From Owenweeksia sp. (lineage in GTDB: Bacteria > Bacteroidota > Bacteroidia > Flavobacteriales > Schleiferiaceae): 64,000 bases of DNA. The stretch covers positions 62,001 through 126,000 of the forward strand of contig NZNV01000010.1 of the NCBI GenBank assembly GCA_002695025.1, in the 5' to 3' direction. Below the pieces are notes generated by a model, which was not told the DNA's origin, did no database searches, and was given only the letters and a program-made list of their open reading frames with translations. A program made the position numbers and the translations under genes. Shown here one piece after another: positions 34,731-45,000 of the stretch. The stretch's first letter is position 1. Each line of letters opens with the position of its first letter.

Positions 34731-35711
34731 ATGGCACGTATTCTAACCGGAATCCAAAGTAGTGGCAAACCTCACCTGGGCAATGTGCTGGGAGCAATAT
34801 TACCCGCCATTGAACTATCTGAGCAAAAGGATAACGAATCCTATTTTTTTATTGCTGATATGCATTCCCTTACCACCATTAAAGATGGTGAAACCCGAAA
34901 GAGCAATGTATACGAGATTGCAGCGGCATGGCTGGCCTTTGGGTTTGATACGGATAAAAATGTGTTTTACCGGCAGAGTGACATCCCCCAGGTAACAGAG
35001 CTTACCTGGTACCTCAATTGCTTTACCCCTTACCCTATGCTCGCCAACGCTCATTCATTTAAGGATAAAAGCGACCGCCTCTCAGACGTAAATGCAGGCT
35101 TGTTTGATTACCCCGTTCTGATGGCAGCAGACATATTGCTATACGATGCCAACCTGGTGCCGGTGGGCAAGGATCAGCAGCAGCACCTGGAGATGACCCG
35201 TGATATGGCCGGGGCCGTAAATCATCAAACCAACCAGGAGCTTTTGGTAGTACCTGAAGCCTATATTCAACCTCACGTAATGACTATTCCGGGCACCGAT
35301 GGACAGAAAATGAGTAAGTCCTATGGCAATACACTGGATCTTTTTGCGCCTAAAAATCAGCTGAAAAAGCAGGTAATGAGTATTGTTACCGACAGTACTC
35401 CTCTGGAGGAACCCAAAAATCCTGACACCTGTAATGTTTTTGCCATTTATTCACTCGTAGCCGATGAGCACAGTATTGCGGAAATGCGCAAAAATTATGA
35501 AGCCGGAGGTTATGGCTACGGTCACGCCAAAAAGGACCTTTTGAACCTGTTGTTGGAAAAATTCGAAGAGCCGCGTACCCGTTTTGACCATTACATGGCT
35601 AATCCCCATCTTATTGATGAAGAACTAGCTAAAGGGGCAGCCAAGGCAAAGCCTGTTGCTAATGAAGTTTTGAGCAGATTACGCAAAGCCCTGGGCTTTG
35701 CCGCCAATTAA
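34731..35711 (+). CDS. trpS: Tryptophanyl-tRNA synthetase
   Basis: 326 residues, class I synthetase. The HIGH-like motif is PHLGN at residues 14-18 and KMSKS is at 193-197 in [13 protein letters not shown]. The tryptophan-pocket region [28 protein letters not shown] lies at 133-160. It is divergent from the acyltransferase and convergent with lepA, with which it shares the stop bases TTAA. Confidence 0.97.
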   Translation: MARILTGIQSSGKPHLGNVLGAILPAIELSEQKDNESYFFIADMHSLTTIKDGETRKSNVYEIAAAWLAFGFDTDKNVFYRQSDIPQVTELTWYLNCFTPYPMLANAHSFKDKSDRLSDVNAGLFDYPVLMAADILLYDANLVPVGKDQQQHLEMTRDMAGAVNHQTNQELLVVPEAYIQPHVMTIPGTDGQKMSKSYGNTLDLFAPKNQLKKQVMSIVTDSTPLEEPKNPDTCNVFAIYSLVADEHSIAEMRKNYEAGGYGYGHAKKDLLNLLLEKFEEPRTRFDHYMANPHLIDEELAKGAAKAKPVANEVLSRLRKALGFAAN

Positions 35712-37504
35712 TCATTTAGCTTAAGAACCGCCAGGAATGCCTGTTGGGGAATCTCCACATTACCCACCTGGCGCATCCGTTTTTTACCGGCTTTCTGTTT
35801 TTCAAGCAGCTTACGCTTACGCGAAATATCACCTCCGTAACACTTGGCAGTAACATCCTTACGCAAGGCACTGAGGGTTTCACGGGCTATGATCTTGGCC
35901 CCGATGGCTGCCTGTATGGCGATCATAAATTGTTGGCGCGGTATCAGCTCCCTGAGCTTCTCACACATCTTTTTACCCAGGTCGTAGGCATTGTCCCTAT
36001 GAATAAGGGCGGACAAGGCATCCACCGGATCACCGTTCAGCATGATGTCCACCTTTACCATTTCCGTTTCACGGTAACCAAGTGGGTGGTAATCCAATGA
36101 AGCATACCCCCGGGAAATGGTCTTGAGTCGATCGTAAAAATCAAAAACGATTTCTGTGAGGGGCAGGTCAAAACTCAATTCAACCCGTTCAGAAGTCAGG
36201 TAAACCTGGTTTTTCAGTATTCCCCTTTTCTCGATGCAAAGGTTCATGATACCTCCAACATAATCGGATTTAGTAATAATCTGGGCCTTTATATACGGTT
36301 CTTCAATATGATCCAGCGTGCTCGGATCCGGGAACTCTGAAGGGTTATTTATAATGATCTCCTTTTCCGGATTCTTCTTCAGATAGGCCCGATAAGATAC
36401 GTTGGGAACGGTAGTGATCACCGTCATGTCAAACTCACGCTCCAGTCTTTCCTGAACGATCTCCATATGTAACATTCCCAGGAAGCCACAACGAAAACCA
36501 AATCCCAATGCAGCAGACGATTCCGGCTCAAAGGTGAGTGAAGCGTCATTCAGTTGCAGTTTTTCCAGGGAGGCCCGCAATTCCTCAAAGTCTTCTGTAT
36601 CCACCGGGTAAATTCCCGCAAATACCATGGGCTTCACGTTCTCAAACCCGGCAATAGCTTCTTTGGCAGGTTTTTCCATAGCAGTAATGGTATCCCCTAC
36701 TTTAACTTCCTTAGCCTGTTTAATTCCTGATATTATGTATCCAACGTTGCCCGCGCTAATCTCCTTCCGGGGCTCCTGCTTTAGTCGTAGTACACCAATT
36801 TCATCCGCACCATACTGGTGACCGGTAGCCATGAACTTTACAGCTTCTCCGCTGCGGATCCTGCCATTTACAACTTTAAAGAAGGCTTCAATACCACGGT
36901 ACGGGTTATATACCGAATCAAAGATCAGCGCCTGAAGAGGTGCATCCGGATCTCCTACCGGAGCAGGGATGCGTTGCACTACGGCTTCCAGTATTTCGGA
37001 TATCCCCATACCAGTCTTGGCACTAGCTGGGATAATATCACTTTCATCGCAACCTATGAGATCAATAATCTGATCTTTGACCTCCTCAGGGTTGGCACTG
37101 GGTAGGTCAATTTTATTCAATACGGGAATTATTTCCAGATCGTGTTCCAGCGCCAAATAGAGATTGGAAATAGTTTGGGCCTGGATGCCCTGAGCAGCAT
37201 CTACCACCAGTAAGGCTCCTTCACAAGCTGCTATGGCCCGGGATACTTCATAGGAAAAGTCCACGTGGCCTGGAGTATCAATAAGGTTAAGGGTAAACTC
37301 ACCCTCACCGTTCTTATAAACCATTTGTATAGCATGGCTCTTTATGGTAATACCTCTCTCCCGTTCCAGGTCCATATCATCCAAAAGCTGATCCTTCTTA
37401 TCCCGGTCAGAGATGGTTTGGGTAGACTCCAGCAAGCGATCGGCCAGAGTACTTTTTCCATGATCAATGTGCGCTATAATGCAAAAGTTGCGGATATTCT
37501 TCAT
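35708..37504 (-). CDS. lepA: Elongation factor 4 (LepA)
   Basis: 598 residues, ribosome-associated GTPase that back-translocates stalled ribosomes or aids assembly. G1 AHIDHGKS at residues 11-18, [16 protein letters not shown] (G3), [10 protein letters not shown] (G4) and SAKTGMG (G5). The C-terminal domain is complete, with [33 protein letters not shown]. The gene is intact; its first ~50 codons occur again in decayed form at 40199-40357. Confidence 0.97.
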   Translation of the reverse strand: MKNIRNFCIIAHIDHGKSTLADRLLESTQTISDRDKKDQLLDDMDLERERGITIKSHAIQMVYKNGEGEFTLNLIDTPGHVDFSYEVSRAIAACEGALLVVDAAQGIQAQTISNLYLALEHDLEIIPVLNKIDLPSANPEEVKDQIIDLIGCDESDIIPASAKTGMGISEILEAVVQRIPAPVGDPDAPLQALIFDSVYNPYRGIEAFFKVVNGRIRSGEAVKFMATGHQYGADEIGVLRLKQEPRKEISAGNVGYIISGIKQAKEVKVGDTITAMEKPAKEAIAGFENVKPMVFAGIYPVDTEDFEELRASLEKLQLNDASLTFEPESSAALGFGFRCGFLGMLHMEIVQERLEREFDMTVITTVPNVSYRAYLKKNPEKEIIINNPSEFPDPSTLDHIEEPYIKAQIITKSDYVGGIMNLCIEKRGILKNQVYLTSERVELSFDLPLTEIVFDFYDRLKTISRGYASLDYHPLGYRETEMVKVDIMLNGDPVDALSALIHRDNAYDLGKKMCEKLRELIPRQQFMIAIQAAIGAKIIARETLSALRKDVTAKCYGGDISRKRKLLEKQKAGKKRMRQVGNVEIPQQAFLAVLKLND

Positions 37505-37678
37505 TCGTTCAATAAGATCAAGCCTTCTCTAAAGCTGCGAAATTAAGGGAAAAACGTCACACCCTATCGAATAATGAATGAATAGCGTATGTTTGTGCAA
37601 AGGACACTTATTAACAGTTTCGAAAAAACAGGCAAGGCCCACCTTCACTCATTCCCTTCTAAGTTTTAGGGAAATAGG

Positions 37679-37709
37679 TTTGTGGTTTATTAACAATGAG
37701 GTAATTTTA
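37679..37709 (+). promoter_or_regulatory. Candidate promoter of the first type B cargo gene
   Basis: TTTG at 37679-37682, 19 bases, then TAATTTTA at 37702-37709 (one mismatch to TAnnTTTG). The TAATTTTA element is conserved in the second copy at 40545-40552. Confidence 0.4.
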
Positions 37710-37741
37710 ACGGTCCATTCAGAAAAAAATTCGTCATAAGT

Positions 37742-40117
37742 ATGAAAAAAGTCTTATTCCTGCTCACTTTTATTTTTGCACTTGGTGCATTTTATACAGC
37801 CAAAGCCTCTCACGTGGCGGGCGCTGACATTACGTACCAGTATATCGGTGACAAAACCGGAAACCCCATGGATTATATTGTCCAAGTGCGGATCTACAGA
37901 GATACAGAAGGTACTACCTGGACGGTAGACCCCTTGACATTAAATGTTGAATCTGCTACCTGTAGTAAATCATTTACCGTGGATCTTCCCATGATCCCTT
38001 TCCCCCCCAATGCTAATGATGCTAACGGAGGCGGTTACATTCCCGGTTATGAATTATGTGGTGACACCGCTGCTACAGACAGCTTACGTTTTGTTCAATT
38101 TCTTTACCGTGATACTGTAAGACTTGACGGATTGTGTACGGACTGGGTTTTCTGGTATGAGGCCCAGTGCTGCCGAAACTCAGCTATTGATAACCTGGCT
38201 GATCTGAATACCCTCTTGTTAGTAGGCCGCCTCAACAATACCCTGGGGCCCAATAACTCAGCCGATTTTAATACGGGTGCGGTTAAGCTTTTCTGCAAGA
38301 ACCGCAAATTTGAATGGTCGCAGGGAGCTTCAGATATAGATCCTAATGATGAATTATTATTTGCTTTAGCCAACCCTCTTGAAGGGGCCTACCCTGGGAC
38401 TCTTGTCGGGTATAATGCCGGTTATTCGGCTGATGAACCGATGACCACCATAAACGGCTTTAAACTCGATTCCTTAACCGGGGTATCAACCTTTACACCG
38501 GCCAAAAAAGAGTTTATTGTTTTTAAAATTACCGTACAGGATTACCGGTTTAACCCTGCCAACGGCCAAAAAGTACTCGTGGGTGAAGTGATGCGGGAAA
38601 TCCAGATCCCGGTGGTGAACGAATGTGGATCTACCAACTCTTTTGAAACCGGCCCGCGACTGAACCTGAACGCTTTTGGGCAAGATCTTCAGGAGATAAA
38701 TGTAGCAGACATCCAGGATATTCTTGACGCAGCCGGACTGGACACCGCTTCCAACCCTCCGCCCGTCAATAATGGTGTTCCTGATTTCACTAAAAGACAA
38801 ATCCCCATTATCACCTCCTATAGCTGTTTTGATACAGTGGTACGACTGAACTTTGACCCTAAATACCTTCCTATCTGCAACTCTATCGATCCTACAGACT
38901 TTCGTATTGTAGGCCCTGATACGGTTTTACGGCCGGTGGTTCGCCTGGATAAGCACTGTAATAAATTTGCAGGACAAACGGCTTCAGACTCACTGGACCT
39001 GATCCTGGAAAAACCCTTTGACATTAACGGACGCTATATCCTTTTTACCAAAACCGGTAACGATGGTAACGTTTTAACCGATGAGTGCGGCTTTGAGTTA
39101 GGGGGTAACTTTATAATGATCATTGATGTGAACGACTGCCCACCATTATTCTATACCGTAGAAAATGTTACCGTGCGGGACGACAGGGACATCCAGGTGG
39201 ACTGGAAGGTGAACCCTGAATATTTTGCCAAGGGAGCTGAAACAGTTTTCAGTGCCTGGGCGATACTGAAGAGAAATACCTCTGCGGGCGGTGGGTTCTA
39301 TCCGCAGGATTATGTGGATCTTCATACGGCCCGTACCTGGATAGACGCTTTTGTTACGGAAGAAGAACTGGATAATGTGAGCTATGAATACGCTATTCAA
39401 CTCATTCAGAATGGGGAGGCATTGGCTCCACAAAATCAGGTTAGCAGTATCCTGCTGCAAAACCAACCTCTATCCAACGGTTTCATACCCTTTAGCTGGA
39501 ATACCTATACCGGCTGGAATGACCCACAATTCAAATTCTTCCTGGGGACCTTTGATAAAACAACTTCCAGTTTTGAATGGGATGAGCTGGACTCTTTAGG
39601 AAATGTCCTGAATTACGACTTTGATATGGCTCAGCATATCCCTGCCAAAGACTCTGGTTACTATGCTTTCAAAGTGCAAGCCATCAGCCTGGATCCGAAT
39701 ATCAACTTTGTTTCCGAATCAAACTGGTTGTACCTGGATTTTCGCCCCGAGCAGGATTCTATTGTGGACTCTACCATTACCCTTGGAACTCCCTACATTC
39801 CCAACGTATTTACGCCTAACAATGATGGTTTCCACGACAGGTTCTGGATATCCTTGGAAGAAGGTGGTGGAGGAAACTACCGCCAGTACGCTCAGGTATC
39901 CATTGAGGTATATAACCGATGGGGGCAGCTGGTGTATGAGAACTCCGATTTTGGTTCTATAAACACCCAAAGCCAGGGTTGGGATGGTACGGATATGAAT
40001 TCCGGCCAACAACTTGCCGATGGTGTATACTACTACATCATCAATATGAAAGACCCGGAAACCTTTACCGAGAAAAATTACAAAGGACACGTGACCATTT
40101 TTAAGAACGGTCAATAG
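37742..40117 (+). CDS. Large T9SS type B (gliding-motility-associated C-terminal) surface protein, copy 1
   Basis: 791 residues. Signal peptide 1-22 (ends KAS). The N-terminal domain starts HVAGADITYQYIGD and has YIVQVRIYRDT, a beta-rich module that heads many large Bacteroidetes surface proteins. Several cysteines (for example CCRN, VNECGST, CGFELGG) suggest disulfides outside the cell. A fibronectin III-like domain follows around 490-680. The C-terminal ~95 residues are a TIGR04131-type sorting domain: YIPNVFTPNNDGFHDRFWI, VEVYNRWGQLVYEN, GWDGTDMNSGQQLADGVYYYII. Exported by T9SS; adhesion or gliding is inference. Its paralog follows in tandem. Confidence 0.9.
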   Translation: MKKVLFLLTFIFALGAFYTAKASHVAGADITYQYIGDKTGNPMDYIVQVRIYRDTEGTTWTVDPLTLNVESATCSKSFTVDLPMIPFPPNANDANGGGYIPGYELCGDTAATDSLRFVQFLYRDTVRLDGLCTDWVFWYEAQCCRNSAIDNLADLNTLLLVGRLNNTLGPNNSADFNTGAVKLFCKNRKFEWSQGASDIDPNDELLFALANPLEGAYPGTLVGYNAGYSADEPMTTINGFKLDSLTGVSTFTPAKKEFIVFKITVQDYRFNPANGQKVLVGEVMREIQIPVVNECGSTNSFETGPRLNLNAFGQDLQEINVADIQDILDAAGLDTASNPPPVNNGVPDFTKRQIPIITSYSCFDTVVRLNFDPKYLPICNSIDPTDFRIVGPDTVLRPVVRLDKHCNKFAGQTASDSLDLILEKPFDINGRYILFTKTGNDGNVLTDECGFELGGNFIMIIDVNDCPPLFYTVENVTVRDDRDIQVDWKVNPEYFAKGAETVFSAWAILKRNTSAGGGFYPQDYVDLHTARTWIDAFVTEEELDNVSYEYAIQLIQNGEALAPQNQVSSILLQNQPLSNGFIPFSWNTYTGWNDPQFKFFLGTFDKTTSSFEWDELDSLGNVLNYDFDMAQHIPAKDSGYYAFKVQAISLDPNINFVSESNWLYLDFRPEQDSIVDSTITLGTPYIPNVFTPNNDGFHDRFWISLEEGGGGNYRQYAQVSIEVYNRWGQLVYENSDFGSINTQSQGWDGTDMNSGQQLADGVYYYIINMKDPETFTEKNYKGHVTIFKNGQ

Positions 40118-40140
40118 AATAATCTCTTACCATATTAAGA

Positions 40141-40173
40141 AGCCCCGGTTGAAATCAACCGGGGCTTTTTTTT
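40141..40173 (+). terminator. Rho-independent terminator, copy 1
   Basis: An eleven-base stem AGCCCCGGTTG / CAACCGGGGCT with an AAAT loop and an eight-base T run. The same hairpin recurs at 42991-43020. Confidence 0.9.
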
Positions 40174-40198
40174 GGTGTAAATACGATCATGTACTGAA

Positions 40199-40357
40199 AG
40201 AGTGTAGCTGTTTATAGCCATTCCCTTTCCAGGCTAGTATCATTCAAAAGTTGATCCTTCTGATATGGTTTGGGTGGACTTCCGCAAGCGGTTGGTCCGT
40301 GTGTTTTTTCCCATGCTCAAGGAACACTATAATGCGAAAGTTGTGGATCTTCTTCAT
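40199..40357 (-). pseudogene. Decayed duplicate of the lepA 5' end
   Basis: On the minus strand, starting at the ATG at 40357, the sequence reads MKKIHNFRIIVFLEHGKK..., recognisably LepA ([18 protein letters not shown]...), but the P-loop is destroyed (HGKKHT for HGKSTL) and a deletion of about 11 bases relative to lepA lies further in. DNA similarity to 37340-37504 is clear, for example GATGGTTTGGG, CACTATAATGC and TTCTTCATTCGTTCAAT on the plus strand. It has no coding potential as an EF4 protein. It marks where the duplication joint lies. Confidence 0.85.
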
Positions 40358-40585
40358 TCGTTCAATACGATCTGATATTTCCTATATCGAAAAAGAGTTG
40401 TAAACCCATCGAAGAATAAATGAGTGGTACGGGTTTATGTAAAGAACATTTATCAATTGCTTCGAAAAAACGGGTAGGATCCACCTTCGCTAATTCCCTT
40501 CTAAGTTTCAAGTGGTTTGATTTTCAGATCATTAACAATGAATGTAATTTTAACCTCCCACTCAGAATAAAAACTAACCCTTGTT

Positions 40586-42967
40586 ATGAAAAAAGTCCTA
40601 ATCCTGTTCTGTTTTGTTTTTGCACTCGGTGCATTTTACACAGCCAAAGCCTCTCACGTAGCAGGTGCTGATATTACCTACCATTATATCGGTGATAAAA
40701 CCGGAAACCCCATGGACTACATTGTCCAGGTGCGAATCTATAGAGATACTGACGGTAATCCCTGGACGGCAAATCCTTTGACCATTAATATTGAATCTGC
40801 TACTTGCAACCAATCATTTCAGGCAGACCTTCCCATGATACCCTTTCCTCCCAATGCTAACGATGCTAACGGAGGTGGTTACATTCCAGGTTATGAGCTT
40901 TGTGGTGATACAGTAACTACGGATAGTTTACGGTTTGTGCAGTTCCTGTATCGTGACACAGTACAACTTACAGGGCCTTGCACGGATTGGGTCTTCTGGT
41001 ATAAGGCCGACTGTTGCCGAAATAGATCTATTGACAATCTCCAAAATCCGGAAGGCAGGGAGCTCTTATTAATTGCCAGGTTAAACAACACCATAGGCCC
41101 CAACAATTCTGCCGATTTCACCACACCAGCCGTAAAATTATTTTGCAAACAAAGAAAATTCACATGGTCACAAGGGGCTGGGGACCCGGATGCTAACGAT
41201 GAGCTTTTATTTGCATTGGCAAACCCCCTTGAAGGGAATTATCCCGGTTCACCCATACCCTATAATCCTGGCTTTTCTGTGGAGCAACCTATGACTACCG
41301 TTAATGGCTTTAAACTGGACAGCTTAACGGGTATTTCCACATTTACTCCTATGAAGGAAGAATTTATAGTTTTCAAGATTACCGTGCAGGATTACCGCAT
41401 TGATGCTTCTTCCGGGCAGAAAGTCCTGGTAGGAGAGGTAATGCGTGAAATTCAAATACCAGTGGTAAACGAATGCGGATCTACCAACTCCTTTGAAACC
41501 GGTCCACGGCTTGACCTGACCGCCTTTGGACAAGACCTCCAGGATCTGAATGTAGCGGATATTCAAGATATTCTTGACGCAGCGGGACTGGATACGGCAT
41601 CTAATCCTCCGGTTATAAATAATGGCGTCCCGGATTTTACCAAAAGACAAATCCCCGTTATCACTTCCTATAGTTGTTTTGACACTATTGTCACCCTGAA
41701 CTTTGATCCTAAATATCAGCCCACTTGTAACTCTATTGATCCAACAGACTTCCGTATTGTAGGTCCTGATACGGTTTTACGCCCCGTAATCCATATCAAT
41801 AAGAATTGTGATCAGTTTGTTGGTCAGACCGCTACCAATCAGGTCCAGTTGATCTTGGAAAAACCCTTTGACATTAACGGACGCTATATCCTTTTTACCA
41901 AAACCGGTAATGATGGTAACGTTTTAACGGATGAGTGCGGCTTTGAGTTAGGGGGTAATTTTATAATGATCATTGATGTGAATGACTGCCCACCATTATT
42001 CTATACCGTAGAAAATGTTACCGTGCAGGAGGATAAGAACATTAAGGTAGACTGGAAGGTAAACCCAGAGTATTTTGCCAAAGGAGCCGAGTCCGTTTTC
42101 AGTGCCTGGGCGATACTGAAGAGAAACACCTCCGCGGGTGGTGGATTTTATCCGCAGGATTATGTGGACCTTTATACAGCTCGCACCTGGACAGACGCTT
42201 TTGTTACGGAAGAAGAACTGGATAATGTGAGCTATGAATACGCTATTCAACTCATTCAGAATGGGGAGGCTCTGGCTCCACAGAACCAGGTTAACAGCAT
42301 TCTCCTGCAAACGCAGCCCCTCTCCAACGGCTTTTTACCCTTTAGCTGGAATAACTATACTGGTTGGAGCAATCCTCAGTATGAGTTTTTCTATGGAGAG
42401 TTTGAACAGTCTACTTCCAGTTTCCAATGGACATCGGTAAGTCCATTAGGCAACACCTTGAATTATGACTTTGAGTTAGGGCAATATATTGATCAGACTG
42501 ATTCAGGCTATTATGCATTTAAAGTGCAAGCGACCAGCACTGATCCGGGTAATAACTTTGTATCGGAATCCAACTGGTTGTACCTGGATTTCCGCCCTGA
42601 ACAGGACTCTATCGTAGATTCTACTATCGTAAATCTAGGAACTCCTTATATCCCCAACGTCTTTACACCTGACAATGATAAGTTCCACGACAGGTTCTGG
42701 ATATCGCTGGAGGAAGGTGGCAGAAATTACCGCCAATACGCTCAGGTATCTATTGAGGTATATAACCGATGGGGAAAATTGGTGTATGAGAACTCTGATT
42801 TTGGTCCTATAAATACCCAAAGCCAGGGTTGGGATGGTACGGATATGAATTCCGGTCAGCAACTTGCCGATGGCGTATACTACTACATCATCAATATGAA
42901 AGACCCGGAAACCTTTACAGAGAAAAATTACAAAGGACACGTGACCATTTTTAAGAACGGTCAATAG
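40586..42967 (+). CDS. Large T9SS type B surface protein, copy 2
   Basis: 793 residues, paralog of the preceding cargo protein along its whole length. It has the same signal peptide, HVAGADITYHYIGD start, cysteine pattern and TIGR04131-type end (YIPNVFTPDNDKFHDRFWI ... VTIFKNGQ). Small indels occur (for example NPEGRELLLI against DLNTLLLV near residue 155, and EEGGR against EEGGGGN near the end). The most divergent part is around residues 590-660, just before the sorting domain. Neither copy is broken, so both are probably expressed and exported. Confidence 0.9.
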   Translation: MKKVLILFCFVFALGAFYTAKASHVAGADITYHYIGDKTGNPMDYIVQVRIYRDTDGNPWTANPLTINIESATCNQSFQADLPMIPFPPNANDANGGGYIPGYELCGDTVTTDSLRFVQFLYRDTVQLTGPCTDWVFWYKADCCRNRSIDNLQNPEGRELLLIARLNNTIGPNNSADFTTPAVKLFCKQRKFTWSQGAGDPDANDELLFALANPLEGNYPGSPIPYNPGFSVEQPMTTVNGFKLDSLTGISTFTPMKEEFIVFKITVQDYRIDASSGQKVLVGEVMREIQIPVVNECGSTNSFETGPRLDLTAFGQDLQDLNVADIQDILDAAGLDTASNPPVINNGVPDFTKRQIPVITSYSCFDTIVTLNFDPKYQPTCNSIDPTDFRIVGPDTVLRPVIHINKNCDQFVGQTATNQVQLILEKPFDINGRYILFTKTGNDGNVLTDECGFELGGNFIMIIDVNDCPPLFYTVENVTVQEDKNIKVDWKVNPEYFAKGAESVFSAWAILKRNTSAGGGFYPQDYVDLYTARTWTDAFVTEEELDNVSYEYAIQLIQNGEALAPQNQVNSILLQTQPLSNGFLPFSWNNYTGWSNPQYEFFYGEFEQSTSSFQWTSVSPLGNTLNYDFELGQYIDQTDSGYYAFKVQATSTDPGNNFVSESNWLYLDFRPEQDSIVDSTIVNLGTPYIPNVFTPDNDKFHDRFWISLEEGGRNYRQYAQVSIEVYNRWGKLVYENSDFGPINTQSQGWDGTDMNSGQQLADGVYYYIINMKDPETFTEKNYKGHVTIFKNGQ

Positions 42968-42990
42968 AATATCTTCTTATCATACTAAAA

Positions 42991-43020
42991 AGCCCCGGTT
43001 GAAATCAACCGGGGCTTTTT
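42991..43020 (+). terminator. Rho-independent terminator, copy 2
   Basis: Same eleven-base stem and AAAT loop as at 40141, with a T run. It lies between the convergent cargo gene and accC. Confidence 0.9.
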
Positions 43021-43068
43021 ATTGGGTATTTATTATAAAATAAGCGGATTAGCCTTATACGCTAGCCG

Positions 43069-44406
43069 TTATTTCATTTTAAAATCTTCCATAAACTTGG
43101 TGGTATAATTACCAGCTATATAATTTTCATCATCCATTAAAGCCCGATGGAAAGGAATAGTGGTTTTAATTCCTTCAATCACAAACTCATCCAGAGCTCT
43201 CCGCATTTTATCAATAGCTTCCTCACGGGTTTGGGCCGTGGTAATAAGCTTGGCAATCATGGAGTCATAATAGGGAGGGATGGTATAACCAGCATACACA
43301 TGCGTGTCCAGACGCACACCATGGCCTCCCGGAGCATGGAAAGTAGTAATGGTGCCCGGTGAAGGTCGAAATCCATTTTCAGGATCCTCAGCATTGATAC
43401 GGCATTCAATAGAATGGAGCTGTGGCTCATAATTCTTACCACTTATGGGAATGCCGGCCGCTACTTTTATTTGTTCACGGATGAGATCATAATCAATTAC
43501 CTGTTCGGTAATCGGATGTTCCACCTGGATACGGGTATTCATTTCCATAAAGTAGAAATTCCGGTGTTTATCCACCAGGAACTCTACAGTACCTGCACCC
43601 TCATATTTAATATACTCTGCCGCTTTGATGGCCGCTTTACCCATTTTATCACGCAATTCGCTGGTCATAAAAGGGGAGGGTGTTTCTTCCGTAAGTTTTT
43701 GATGCCTGCGCTGAATAGAACAATCGCGTTCCGAAAGATGGCATGCCTTTCCGTTGGAGTCTCCTACCACCTGTATCTCGATATGGCGCGGCTCTTCAAT
43801 GAGCTTTTCCATATACATACCATCGTTACCAAAGGCAGCTCCTGCTTCCTGTCTGGCTGATTCCCAGGCCTTTTTAAGGTCTTCCTTCTTCCAAACCGCC
43901 CGCATTCCTTTGCCACCGCCACCCGCAGTTGCCTTAAGCATAACCGGGTAACCTACTTCTTCAGCAAGCTTTTCGGCCTGCTCATAAGATTCCAATAAGC
44001 CTTTTGAACCGGGGATACAAGGCACTCCTGCCGCAATCATAGTTGCTTTAGCGGTAGCCTTATCACCCATTTTTTCGATCATCTGGGGATCAGGACCAAT
44101 AAACTTGATACCATTTTCGGTGCATATCCTGGAGAATTTGGCATTCTCAGACAGGAAACCGTATCCTGGGTGTATGGCATCCGCATTAGTGATCTCAGCC
44201 GCAGCTATGATGTTGGGGATATTCAGATAGGATTCGCTGCTGGAGGGCGGTCCGATGCATACAGCCTCGTCCGCAAAGCGGACGTGCAGACTGTCTTTAT
44301 CAGCGGTACTGTATACCGCTACGGTTTTAATGCCCATTTCCTTACAGGTGCGGATAACGCGCAAGGCTATTTCGCCCCTATTGGCAATTAATATTTTTTT
44401 GAACAT
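43069..44406 (-). CDS. accC: Biotin carboxylase subunit of acetyl-CoA carboxylase
   Basis: Carboxylates biotin on AccB using ATP and bicarbonate, the first half of malonyl-CoA formation. 445 residues. The N-terminal start [22 protein letters not shown]-grasp GGGGKGMR (about 163-170), and the catalytic-domain [13 protein letters not shown] are all present. It ends the fabH-accB-accC run, 41 bp after accB. The carboxyltransferase accA/accD genes are not in the window. Confidence 0.96.
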   Translation of the reverse strand: MFKKILIANRGEIALRVIRTCKEMGIKTVAVYSTADKDSLHVRFADEAVCIGPPSSSESYLNIPNIIAAAEITNADAIHPGYGFLSENAKFSRICTENGIKFIGPDPQMIEKMGDKATAKATMIAAGVPCIPGSKGLLESYEQAEKLAEEVGYPVMLKATAGGGGKGMRAVWKKEDLKKAWESARQEAGAAFGNDGMYMEKLIEEPRHIEIQVVGDSNGKACHLSERDCSIQRRHQKLTEETPSPFMTSELRDKMGKAAIKAAEYIKYEGAGTVEFLVDKHRNFYFMEMNTRIQVEHPITEQVIDYDLIREQIKVAAGIPISGKNYEPQLHSIECRINAEDPENGFRPSPGTITTFHAPGGHGVRLDTHVYAGYTIPPYYDSMIAKLITTAQTREEAIDKMRRALDEFVIEGIKTTIPFHRALMDDENYIAGNYTTKFMEDFKMK

Positions 44407-44447
44407 ACTTATGGATTTAGGTTAGGACCGTTAGTCCGTATGATCTC

Positions 44448-44957
44448 TTAAGAAGGATCTATCAACAGAAGTGGTTGATCATACTCCACCGGAGTCTGGT
44501 CATCTGCCAGGATCTTCACCACTTTACCAGATATCTCGCTTTCTATCTCATTAAAGAGTTTCATAGCTTCTATGATGCATACTACATCTCCGGGCTTTAC
44601 CTCATCACCTACGTTTACAAACAGCTCCTTGTCAGGAGAAGGTCTGCGATAGAAGGTACCGATCATGGGTGATTTGATAGCCACGTATCTGGAATCATCT
44701 TCCTCATTGGCTTTTGCCGGTGTACTCTTTTCCGCTGAGGATTGAGCCGGGGCCTGTGTCGGAGCAGCTGCCGGTTGTGCCGGAGCTGCAGCGGGCATCT
44801 GAGGCATGGATATTACCTGTGGAGCCTGATGCTCAACATGGTTATAAGCCGCATCGGTTTTAATATTTATCTTAAAATCTTCGGTTTCGAGGTTTACCTC
44901 AGCTGCACCGGAGCGAGCTACAAATTTTATAAGGTTTTGTATTTCTTTAAGATCCAT
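44448..44957 (-). CDS. accB: Biotin carboxyl carrier protein of acetyl-CoA carboxylase
   Basis: 169 residues. An N-terminal segment (1-40) is followed by an A/P/Q-rich flexible linker (about 45-80) and the biotinyl domain, with the attachment lysine K133 in EAMKL and the protruding-thumb region RRPSPDKELFVNVGDEV typical of AccB. It lies between fabH and accC on the same strand. Confidence 0.96.
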   Translation of the reverse strand: MDLKEIQNLIKFVARSGAAEVNLETEDFKINIKTDAAYNHVEHQAPQVISMPQMPAAAPAQPAAAPTQAPAQSSAEKSTPAKANEEDDSRYVAIKSPMIGTFYRRPSPDKELFVNVGDEVKPGDVVCIIEAMKLFNEIESEISGKVVKILADDQTPVEYDQPLLLIDPS

Positions 44958-45000
44958 ACCTGATCATTTAAAGGTTGCTAAACAAATCTAATTAAAAATA

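Larger units (their letters stand above)
37332..40173. repeat. Copy 1 of a ~2.8 kb tandem duplication
   Basis: Runs from inside the 5' end of lepA, across the 237-bp leader and the 791-residue type B cargo gene, to its terminator. The same order recurs at 40199-43020. The outer boundary in lepA is approximate, because the second copy has diverged there. Confidence 0.8.
40118..40585. other. 468-base intergenic stretch created by the duplication
   Basis: From left to right it holds the terminator (40141-40173), about 25 bases of junction, the decayed lepA start (40199-40357, minus strand) and a ~228-base copy of the cargo-gene leader. It contains no intact gene. Confidence 0.8.
40199..43020. 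repeat. Copy 2 of the ~2.8 kb tandem duplication
   Basis: Contains, in the same order as copy 1, the lepA 5' relic, the leader, the 793-residue cargo gene and the AGCCCCGGTTG terminator hairpin. Divergence is patchy: some 100-200 base blocks are almost identical and others differ strongly. Confidence 0.8.
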
